A stretch of 64,000 bases of DNA from Bacteroidetes bacterium SW_9_63_38 (GTDB lineage Bacteria > Bacteroidota > Rhodothermia > Rhodothermales > Salinibacteraceae). Position numbers and translations under genes: made by a program. This document shows, in pieces, positions 30,719 through 37,790 of this stretch. Where the stretch lies: positions 1 through 64,000 of the forward strand of contig PXUA01000007.1 in NCBI GenBank assembly GCA_003022435.1. Reading direction: 5' to 3'. The notes beneath the pieces were generated by a model, which saw nothing but the letters and a program-made list of their open reading frames with translations, was not told the origin of the DNA and made no database searches. How positions within the stretch are numbered: the first letter of the stretch is position 1; the number at the start of each line of letters is the position of its first letter.

Positions 30719-33700
30719 TTACGGAGTGTCGTCCACCAGCCGGTTTTCGTGCCACCCAATCGTGTTGTCGGCCTGAGACGCCGTGAGCACATCGAGGTCG
30801 CCATCCCCATCCACGTCCGTCACGTCGATCGAAATCACGTTCGGCACGCCCATCGCGATGGTGCGGGGCGGCGCGAATGTCCTCTCGCCCTTGTTCTCGA
30901 CCCAGACCACCGTGCCACTGTCAAAGGCCGCTGCAAGCACGTCCTGATCGCCGTCGTCGTCAAGGTCTCCGGCCTCGATGTCTTCAATCGTCCGCGCCTC
31001 GCGGGCCAGCATCTGCTTGTCCCCAAACGCCTCCAGGGTGTCCCGGTCGGTGCGATTCTCGAACAAAAACAGGGACTCGGCGCCGACCGTGCCCGCAAGT
31101 AGATCCGGGGGAGCGTCCTGTGACAAATTAGCCGCGTGTACCTCGATGGGCTCCTGCAGATCCGTGCCGACGGCCGGCCGCTCGACGAACCGCAGCGAGT
31201 CGGACGACGAATCAGCAGGCTCGTATCGGTTGATGATGTTGTCCTGGTACGCCACCGCCAGCACGTCGGGCACATCGTCGCGGTCCAGATCGGCAATGTG
31301 AATCGTTTCAAGCCCCTGCACGTCCGTCGCAATGGGCACGCCGTCGCGGAACTCGCCGCCCCCTTTGTTTTCGAACCAGACCACCGTCTGCGCCAGCACT
31401 GCGCCCACCACCACGTCGGCGTCGCCGTCCCCGTCGACATCAGCGGTCCCCACAGTGGAGGCTCCGTCCAGGTCGGCGCTGAGCGTTTTTCGCTCGCCGA
31501 ACGTGCCCCTCCCCTCGTTTTTGTACCACGCCACCATATCGTCCCGAAGCGAGATGGCGAGCACGTCGACCCGCCCGTTGCCGGTCAGATCTGCCGAGTG
31601 CAGGTCCACCGCTCCGTCGATGGCCGTGCCAATGGGCTTTGGGGCCTGAAATCCGCTCGTATCCGAACGGGCGTTCTCACTCCAGGCCACGGACGGGCGG
31701 CCCAGGGCTGCCGCAAGCACGTCGAGGGAGCTGTCGTCCCCCAGCGAGTCGGCACGCACCACCTGCGGCTGCTCCAGCGACTGCGACACCACCTGCCGCT
31801 GTCCGTTGAAGGGGACGCCCAGCGTGACGGCGGCGCTCGCCGTCGCCTCGGTGCCATCGGTGACGGTGTAGTCGACCGTCGCCGTGCCGACAAACGCGTC
31901 CGTCGGCTGAATCCGGAGCTTCTCCGAGTCGATCACGGTGACCTGAGCCACAGAATCGGGCGGTCCGCCTGCTCGTACGACCCGGAGGGACTGTCCGTCC
32001 GGGTCCCGATCGTTGGCGAGCACGTCCACGGTCACCGAGTCGCTCATCGTCACGACTCGGTCCGGGACGGCAGTCGGCGCACGGTTGCTGGTGGCCCACC
32101 ACCCAATACCGAGGAGAATGAGCAGCACAATCAGCCCCGCCCCCGCTGCCGCCACGCGCCGGGGCGATTCGCGCATCGTTTCGACGGCGACCTCCGCGCC
32201 CGTCCCCACCCGCTCGCGGCCCGTCCGCACCGCCGTCTGGGCTGCGGCGCGCGCCCACTCCGCCGCCTCGCGAACCGTCTCGGCCGGATCGCGGTCCGCT
32301 TCCGAAGGGGCCCCCCGTTCCGGCGGAGCCGCGGCCGACGGATCGACGGATTCGTCCTCCCCGTTGTCCGCTGCCTCGGACGCAGACGCAGGCGCCGGCG
32401 ACTCCGTCGGCGCATCCTCCCTCGCCCCCTCCTCAGCATCCTCCTCGGACCCGGCGGAGGCATCAGCAGTGTCCGGCGCCTCCTCCGGCTCTGCCGGCGC
32501 CTCCGTCGCCGCAGCGTCGGCCCGCATCGTTTCCCCCTCCATCCCTCGGTGCTCATCGGCCAGCGACCCGGACGCCTCTTCGCTGAAGTCGATGTCAAGA
32601 TCCTTGGGCTCGTTGATGGCCACCGACACAACCGTCTGCCACACAAGGTTGTCGAGTGACATGCGGGTTTCGCCATCAACCTGTCCTTCGGTCCCCGCGT
32701 CGGTCACCGTGGCAGTACCAGTGCCGGCCTGGTCGGTCCGCACCGCTCGGATGCGATGCGACCCCGACGCCACTCCCAGCGTGTACGCCTCCCCTGGCGC
32801 CAACTCCGCCGTGCGGCTACCGTCCACGTACAAGCGGCACGGGTGCGTCGCCGTAACCTGAAGTTCGGCGGAGGCGTCGTCGGGCTCCGCCGCGACCTCC
32901 GTCGTCGAGATCTCCCCGACCCATCCCGGATCCGCGTCGGGCGACGGGTCCGGCAGCAGCGCCGAGAACGCTTCCATACTCCGCGGCCGGTCGTCCGGCC
33001 GGATGGCGAGCCCCTGCAGCACCGCGTCGTTCGTCGCGCCCGAGAGCGACGGCACCAACTCATCGGGGCTTGCGAGATCATCGTCCAGAATGCGCGCCGC
33101 CGCTTCCGGCGGCTTGTAGCCGGTGAGGGTACGGTAGAGGGTTGCCGCACAGGCGTATACGTCCGTCCACGGCCCCTGATCGCCGTGGCTGTGATATTGC
33201 TCGTGCGGCGCGTATCCGCGCTTCAGGACCACCGACATGCTTTGCGTGCGCTCGCCCACCGCCGACCGCGCCGCCCCGAAGTCGAGCAGTACCACCGTCC
33301 CGTTGTCCGCCAAGTACACGTTGTTCGGATCGATGTCTCGGTGCAGAATTCCCTCTTCGTGTACTGCCGAGAGGCCGTCCGCCACCTGCTCCATAATCAG
33401 GAGCGTCTCCTCCTCCGGCAGAAAGCCGTTGCGGGCCTCCAGATACTGGGCCAGGGTCCGCCCCTCGTAAAAGTTCATCACGAGGTAGCCCGTCCCTTTT
33501 TCTTCAAAGAAGGTGCGCACCCGTACGATATTCTCGTGGGCCTCGAACTTCGCCAGGGTGCGGGCCTCCTGCAGGAAGCGCTCCAGCCCAAACTCAAAGT
33601 CTTGTCCCCCAACGGCTCCGGTCTCCGACGAGAGCGGCTGAACCGTATTCCCGTCCGACTTGCGCACCGCGATGTCGTTGGGCAGAAACTCCTTCACCGC

Positions 33701-33865
33701 CACGACCATCTCCAGCACCTCGTCGACGGCGAGGTAGGTAATGCCGAAGCCCCCAACGCCGAGCACCCGCCCCACGCGGAACTGATCGTTGAGAAGCGTC
33801 CCCTGGTCGAGCGCGAGAGGGCTTCGACCAGATACATCGTCCTGAAAAACGTCGTCGCGCTCCAT
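30719..33865 (-). CDS. Transmembrane Ser/Thr protein kinase with cadherin-like and FG-GAP/VCBS-type repeats
   Basis: A 1048-residue PknB-like membrane kinase from the ATG at 33865 (MERDDVFQDD). The kinase domain shows VGRVLGVGGFGITYLAVDEV (P-loop), VAVKEFLPNDIAVRK (ATP lysine), ILHRDIDPNNVYLADNG (catalytic loop), VVLLDFGAARSAVGER (DFG) and a PHEQYHSHGDQGPWTDVYAC APE-equivalent. A PEGA-like region and a long acidic Ala/Glu linker follow, then a single membrane helix (VAAAGAGLIVLLILLGIGWW). Outside the membrane come a cadherin-like/tandem-95 domain (VTVDVLANDRDPDGQSLRVV) and repeated DVDGDGDADVVVGA-like FG-GAP units ending WVENKGERTF and DVTDVDGDGDLDVLTASQAD. The extracytoplasmic propeller probably senses a ligand. 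The invariant lysine of HRDxKP is replaced by Asp. Confidence 0.92.
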   Translation of the reverse strand: MERDDVFQDDVSGRSPLALDQGTLLNDQFRVGRVLGVGGFGITYLAVDEVLEMVVAVKEFLPNDIAVRKSDGNTVQPLSSETGAVGGQDFEFGLERFLQEARTLAKFEAHENIVRVRTFFEEKGTGYLVMNFYEGRTLAQYLEARNGFLPEEETLLIMEQVADGLSAVHEEGILHRDIDPNNVYLADNGTVVLLDFGAARSAVGERTQSMSVVLKRGYAPHEQYHSHGDQGPWTDVYACAATLYRTLTGYKPPEAAARILDDDLASPDELVPSLSGATNDAVLQGLAIRPDDRPRSMEAFSALLPDPSPDADPGWVGEISTTEVAAEPDDASAELQVTATHPCRLYVDGSRTAELAPGEAYTLGVASGSHRIRAVRTDQAGTGTATVTDAGTEGQVDGETRMSLDNLVWQTVVSVAINEPKDLDIDFSEEASGSLADEHRGMEGETMRADAAATEAPAEPEEAPDTADASAGSEEDAEEGAREDAPTESPAPASASEAADNGEDESVDPSAAAPPERGAPSEADRDPAETVREAAEWARAAAQTAVRTGRERVGTGAEVAVETMRESPRRVAAAGAGLIVLLILLGIGWWATSNRAPTAVPDRVVTMSDSVTVDVLANDRDPDGQSLRVVRAGGPPDSVAQVTVIDSEKLRIQPTDAFVGTATVDYTVTDGTEATASAAVTLGVPFNGQRQVVSQSLEQPQVVRADSLGDDSSLDVLAAALGRPSVAWSENARSDTSGFQAPKPIGTAIDGAVDLHSADLTGNGRVDVLAISLRDDMVAWYKNEGRGTFGERKTLSADLDGASTVGTADVDGDGDADVVVGAVLAQTVVWFENKGGGEFRDGVPIATDVQGLETIHIADLDRDDVPDVLAVAYQDNIINRYEPADSSSDSLRFVERPAVGTDLQEPIEVHAANLSQDAPPDLLAGTVGAESLFLFENRTDRDTLEAFGDKQMLAREARTIEDIEAGDLDDDGDQDVLAAAFDSGTVVWVENKGERTFAPPRTIAMGVPNVISIDVTDVDGDGDLDVLTASQADNTIGWHENRLVDDTP

Positions 33866-34041
33866 GCGTCTGGTGGATATTGAAGAAATGAACGCCACAG
33901 AGAGGAAAAGAGACGCTCTTTATTCAGACAACACGGCCTCCCGTTCCTCGCCTCTTCGGAATTTTCTCTGGAATGATAAACCGGATCAATGATTATAACA
34001 ATGCACACTCCGGTTTCCGAAATTCCCCCGTACGGACCCAC

Positions 34042-34260
34042 GGCAATCGCATCCTGCATTCCGCAGCACACAAAAGGGAGGTTAGAGCACAGCGTTATTG
34101 CCTCCATACTGCAGCTTCAACTGGTCCGTTGTGCAATCGAGCTTTGGACGGACCTCGTCCGTCCATACCTCAAGCTGGAGCGTGGAGCAATAGCAAACTG
34201 CTCTCCCCAAAAGATCGTTTGAAGCTGCAGTACTTCCACGCATCCGCTCATTCCGGGCAG
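34042..34260. repeat. Family D repeat, interrupted by a family B element
   Basis: Starts GGCAATCGCATCCTGCATTC and ends CATCCGCTCATTCCGGGCAG. The two halves match 45714-45809 continuously, whereas here 120 bp of family B lie between them. The halves read as similar peptides on the minus strand (VCCGMQDAIA against VCCGEQDAIA), but substitutions are not synonymous-biased, so I do not call a gene. Confidence 0.75.
34110..34229. repeat. Family B MITE-like element (120 bp variant)
   Basis: Termini TGCAGCTTCAA and TTGAAGCTGCA. The interior is shared with 50487-50583 and 58418-58514 (GTGGAGCAATAGCAAACTGC, CCCCAAAAGATCG). About 23 extra bases include a perfect internal palindrome GGACGGAC-CTC-GTCCGTCC. 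It is inserted into family D. Confidence 0.88.
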
Positions 34261-34382
34261 AGGGAGAATTCAGCAGCAACATCGCCTCCTACGTTTCCGG
34301 AGATCTCCCAACATGCAATCGTCCTGTGTACGGACCACGCAAAAGGCCGGGGCGCCCGAAGACGACCCGGCTCTACCGATTT

Positions 34383-34456
34383 GACTGATACATGAATGGG
34401 TTGCCAAAGGGGATTCCGACTGGCAGCATGCCACGGTCTCGGGAATCTGTGTGCTT
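34383..34456. repeat. Partial family A element
   Basis: The left end GACTGATACATGAATGGGTT is followed by GATTCCGACTGGCAGCATGC and CCACGGTCTCGGGAAT, the same block order as at 6759-6910. No right terminus is visible. With the family D/B repeats it occupies most of the 750-bp gene-free interval 33866-34618. Confidence 0.65.
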
Positions 34457-34618
34457 TTTCAGGATTGGTCGCCGGACGGACGTCCCTGTGCGGCTTCCTG
34501 CGAAGGCTCGGAAGAAAGACCGGTCGGCCTCGCAGAAACGGCCATCCGGACGCTTCCTGGAGCGCGCGGTGTTGACGGGAAGGTGCTCCAGCGTGCGCCC
34601 GGCACGCCTCCGTACCGG

Positions 34619-35215
34619 TTAGGCCGGCACCGGCGCCTCGTGCTCGATGCGCGTGCCGAGCACCTCCAGAAACTGCGCAATCCACGCCGGGTGTGCGGGC
34701 CAGGCCGGGGCCGTCACCAGCTTCCCGTCCGTCACGGCGTCGTCCATCTCCACCTCAACAAACGTGCCGCCGGCCGCCTCCACCTCGGGCTCACAGGCGG
34801 GGTAGGCCGAGCACCGCTTCCCGTCGATCACGTCCGCCGCGGCCAACAGCTGCGCCGCGTGGCAGATGGCCGCAATCGGCTTGTCGGCCGCCGCAAAGTG
34901 CCGGACGATGTCCAGCACGCGATCATTGAGCCGGATGTACTCCGGCGCCCGACCGCCCGGCAGGCACAACGCATCGTAGGCCGTCTCGTCCACCTCGTCG
35001 AAGGTAGCATTGAGAGCAAAGTTGTGCCCACGCTTCTCGCTGTAGGTCTGGTCGCCTTCGAAGTCGTGAATGGCCGTACGCACCGTCTCGCCCTCACTCT
35101 TGTCCGGACACGCAGCGTGCACCTCGTGCCCTACCATCTGCAGGGCCTGAAACGGCACCATGACTTCATAGTCTTCCACGTAGTCGCCGACGAGCATAAG
35201 AATCCTCTGGGACAT
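34619..35215 (-). CDS. DJ-1/PfpI-family protein
   Basis: A class I glutamine-amidotransferase-like (DJ-1/PfpI) protein of 198 residues from the ATG at 35215 ([20 protein letters not shown]). The nucleophile elbow is [20 protein letters not shown] (Cys in ICHA), with the upstream acidic residue in DYVEDYEV and the [18 protein letters not shown] loop. Members are proteases, deglycases or chaperones; the specific activity is not readable. The open frame runs upstream through the terminus of the 35314-35473 element, but that extension is not family-like. Confidence 0.9.
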   Translation of the reverse strand: MSQRILMLVGDYVEDYEVMVPFQALQMVGHEVHAACPDKSEGETVRTAIHDFEGDQTYSEKRGHNFALNATFDEVDETAYDALCLPGGRAPEYIRLNDRVLDIVRHFAAADKPIAAICHAAQLLAAADVIDGKRCSAYPACEPEVEAAGGTFVEVEMDDAVTDGKLVTAPAWPAHPAWIAQFLEVLGTRIEHEAPVPA

Positions 35216-35313
35216 AGAATACCTCCGTGTGATTGTCAGCATTGATCTCTTCGGATGCCTTCCTTCACACGATCTTCGCGACCATAAGATCCGTCCCCGT
35301 CGACAGGGTCTTA

Positions 35314-35473
35314 GAGACTGTTTTGATTTCACACGTTGGAACCTTGAGCGCAACGTGACGAGTGCGGCACGGTCAACGTCCCCCGTTCTTCAGACCTCAA
35401 CGACGCGGTGCGATTTGCGTTGGAAAACCATCGGGAGGAATGGAAATCACGTCCCAAGAATCAAAACAGTCTC
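35314..35473. repeat. Family C MITE-like element (160 bp), IS5/IS1031-like ends
   Basis: Termini GAGACTGTTTTGATTTC and GAATCAAAACAGTCTC. Flanks are TTA and TTG, close to a 3-bp TNA target duplication. The second copy is at 37573-37731. It has no transposase frame. The remaining 270 bp to the doxX gene (35474-35747) hold nothing I recognise. Confidence 0.88.
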
Positions 35474-35747
35474 TTGCAGCCCGACGGCCCCCACAACCTG
35501 GACGTCGCGGTTCCCTGTCGTCCTCCGCGCCAGTACGACATCGCTGACCTCTGAGAGGGCAAGCCGAGGCAGACGGTCCCATCCGCCCAGAGGCACATCG
35601 CCCCGAGCATGTCGCCGGCCGTTCCCCAGCTGTTCTACAGGGAGACTGCCCCATGTCGGGCACGTCGTCTCCCCGGCTCATCGCAGTACAGACCGATAGA
35701 GCAGGGGGTACGCAGTCGCCGCACACGGCCAAGGAGATGGAATGACC

Positions 35748-36188
35748 TCAGCGTTCCCCGTCGGCTTCCGAAAAGAGCCAGGCGTCAACGCTGTATTGGC
35801 CCGGTCCCGTGAGGAAGAGGGCAACAAAGACAGTGGTCATCTCCGTCGCGTGCCAGGGCCCGCCGTCGATCTGGCCACTGATGTGCCCGACGGCCGCCAC
35901 GAACATGGTCATGAGCATCAACACCAGCATGGGGCGAAAGAGAACGCCCAGCATGAGCAGAATTCCCCCGGCAAACTCCGTGAGGGCCGCCATGAACCCC
36001 CAGAATGTGGGCCAAAACGTGATGCCGAAGACGGCCATCTTCTGCCCAAGGCCCGCCCACTGCTCCGGGCCGCCCCAGATCTTGCCGGCCCCGTACACAA
36101 AGACGAACGACACGCCGATCCCGAGGCGTAGGACGAGCAGGGCGAGATCGACCGAGCTCCACCGCTCTGTATTCAAAATAGCCATCAT
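35748..36188 (-). CDS. DoxX-family membrane protein
   Basis: A four-helix inner-membrane protein of the DoxX/DoxD family, 146 residues from the start MMAILNTERWSS (36188 or 36185). Hydrophobic segments include ALLVLRLGIGVSFVFVYGAG, WGFMAALTEFAGGILLMLG and VLMLMTMFVAAVGHISG. The family feature G-x-G-K-I-x-G-G-P-E-x-W is present (YGAGKIWGGPEQWAGLG). Function is unclear; some members link to quinone or thiosulfate redox chemistry and oxidative stress. It is paralogous to the gene at 36373. An in-frame ATG at 36299 exists, but its extension runs into a repeat element and is not family-like. Confidence 0.88.
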   Translation of the reverse strand: MMAILNTERWSSVDLALLVLRLGIGVSFVFVYGAGKIWGGPEQWAGLGQKMAVFGITFWPTFWGFMAALTEFAGGILLMLGVLFRPMLVLMLMTMFVAAVGHISGQIDGGPWHATEMTTVFVALFLTGPGQYSVDAWLFSEADGER

Positions 36189-36247
36189 GCGGGTCGTCGG
36201 GTCACGAAGCAGAAAAAGTCGAACGGGGGAGTCGGAGAACGCCCTCA

Positions 36248-36359
36248 GAACCTGTTTTGCACGAGATCCACGAAGTCGCAGCGCTGGGAGCGAGGCCATC
36301 TAGATGGCCGTGACCGGGTACTCTCTGGAGTGGCAGTAAACGTCTCGCCGAACAGGTTC
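36248..36359. repeat. Short inverted-repeat element with TCA target duplication (112 bp)
   Basis: Termini GAACCTGTT (36248-36256) and AACAGGTTC (36351-36359) are flanked by identical TCA triplets (36245-36247 and 36360-36362). It has no coding capacity and lies between the tandem doxX genes, in the leader of the downstream one. The TNA target size matches family C, though the ends differ. Confidence 0.7.
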
Positions 36360-36372
36360 TCAACCTCGGACA

Positions 36373-36783
36373 CTACCCAGCGATCTCGTCAACGCTGTAC
36401 GTGCCCGGCCCCGTGAAGACGATGCTCAGAAAGACGGCACCGTACAGGAGTGCCATCTCCGCGCTTCCGTCAATGGCCCCGGTCAGGTGCGCCGCGGCGG
36501 CCACGGCCATGTTGCCCACAAGCAACAGCGCAGCCGGACGCGTCAGCACCCCCACGACGATAAGCAGCGCCCCCACGAATTCCGCGAACGCCGCCAGAAA
36601 GCCCCACACCGTCGGCAGGAAGCCGAGCCCGAAGATGCCCATCGTTCCGCCGAGCTGCGCCCACTTTTCCGGCCCGGCGGTGATTTTGCCGAGTCCATGC
36701 CCAAAGGCCATATACAACCCAAAGAAGGCACGAAGGGAAAGCAGTCCGAGGTCGCGATACTTACGGAGGTGAGACCAAATCAT
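36373..36783 (-). CDS. DoxX-family membrane protein (paralogue)
   Basis: A 136-residue four-helix membrane protein: LRAFFGLYMAFGHGLGKITA, WGFLAAFAEFVGALLIVVG, LLLVGNMAVAAAAHLTGA and LLYGAVFLSIVFTGPGTYSV. It shares the body plan and motifs of the 35748-36188 product (GHGLGKITAGPEKWAQLGG against YGAGKIWGGPEQWAGLGQK; FTGPGTYSVD against LTGPGQYSVD). The two probably arose by tandem duplication and then diverged. The function is as uncertain as for the neighbour. The start ATG at 36783 is clear. Confidence 0.9.
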   Translation of the reverse strand: MIWSHLRKYRDLGLLSLRAFFGLYMAFGHGLGKITAGPEKWAQLGGTMGIFGLGFLPTVWGFLAAFAEFVGALLIVVGVLTRPAALLLVGNMAVAAAAHLTGAIDGSAEMALLYGAVFLSIVFTGPGTYSVDEIAG

Positions 36784-36916
36784 GGTGGGTGCACATTGCC
36801 GAAAAAGATCCCGCGCAGTCGTCAGTATAGAAAACGTTTCGGAGCCTGTCGAACAGGGCAGCCACCCCCCCTCAGTTTCATCGAGCGGCCGTGGCTCTTT
36901 CGTCTCCTTCTCACTA

Positions 36917-36962
36917 TATAGTGCGAAGGGAACGGGCGGTATAGTGCGAAGGGAACGGGCGG
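36917..36962. repeat. Perfect 23-bp tandem duplication upstream of doxX
   Basis: The unit TATAGTGCGAAGGGAACGGG-CGG occurs twice in direct succession. It lies 134 bp upstream of the 36373-36783 start codon, so it may double an operator or promoter element. The rest of 36784-37354 holds no gene I can support. Confidence 0.8.
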
Positions 36963-37354
36963 TTGGGGCAGAGATCGGGAATCGACTTCCTTGAGCACTG
37001 CCGAGACCATCGGGGCGGGTCCTCGCGATCTACAGGCATGGATGCACGGGGGCATGGATGTTTTAACAGATCTGTACCGCACGAATGTGTCTTCCACGGC
37101 TGGCTTCAAATCGTCGCCCCCCCACGCGGGCAACGCGTGTATGCATCCATGCCTCTATTCCTCCACGCGTTCATACCGTCTCCGCTTGGCAGCAGCCATC
37201 GAGCCTCCGTCCTCCGAGAAAATTTCAGCCGAAGGACTGCCTGCCCCCGAAAGCATCCGTGATTTCATCCGCTCTCAACGCTGGGACGTTGCACCTTCGC
37301 CCCGGGCCCCATTCTTTACAATCGGTCTAAATAAGAAAAAACCATCCCGGTCCT

Positions 37355-37573
37355 ATGTTTTCGTTTCGGTCCTCGCCGCTGCGCCGCGCTGCTCTCGCCG
37401 TCGGCGCGCTGATCTGCGCGCTCTCCCTTCTGATCGCCGGCTGCTCGGACGATCCGGTCCTGGGACCGGACGAGGGCGAACCGGATGACAGCGGCGGCAG
37501 CTACAGCGTGATTAAGCGCCTTGCTCCCTCGGATTCCGCGGACTCCTCCTCCCGAAACCCCGAGCGGTTTTAG
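37355..37573 (+). CDS. Small lipoprotein of unknown function
   Basis: A 72-residue frame with a typical lipoprotein signal: basic start, hydrophobic core (LAVGALICALSLLIA) and lipobox LIAGCSDD. The mature part is short, acidic and Ser/Pro-rich, with no recognised domain. The stop TAG ends at the first base of the family C element at 37573-37731. Removing the element and one TTA copy leaves the same TAG stop, so the insertion did not change the protein. It precedes the TonB receptor by 217 bp. Confidence 0.6.
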   Translation: MFSFRSSPLRRAALAVGALICALSLLIAGCSDDPVLGPDEGEPDDSGGSYSVIKRLAPSDSADSSSRNPERF

Positions 37574-37731
37574 AGACTGTTTTGATTTCAAACGTTGCCG
37601 TTGTGAGCACGACGTGACGAGTCCAGAACGGTCCACTCCAACTTGTTTTTTCTTATCCGCCCCGACCCTCCCTACGTGTAGAGGGAAATCGGTATGTCGG
37701 ACAACCACGACCCAAAAATCAAAACAGTCTC
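37573..37731. repeat. Family C MITE-like element (159 bp), TTA target duplication
   Basis: Termini GAGACTGTTTTGATTT and AAATCAAAACAGTCTC (perfect inverted repeat) are flanked by identical TTA triplets (37570-37572 and 37732-37734). GAG... ends with a TNA target are known for the IS1031 group of the IS5 family. It has no transposase frame. It lies between the small lipoprotein gene and the TonB receptor. Confidence 0.92.
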
Positions 37732-37790
37732 TTAGCTCAGTCGCGGTTCGGGCTCCCCGGACCCGGGATGGATCTGCTTTGCTCTGAACG

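Noticed and set aside
36991-37488. A 165-codon frame upstream of the small lipoprotein
   Set aside because: Atypical composition, a non-ATG start, no motif, and overlap with the better supported lipoprotein gene.
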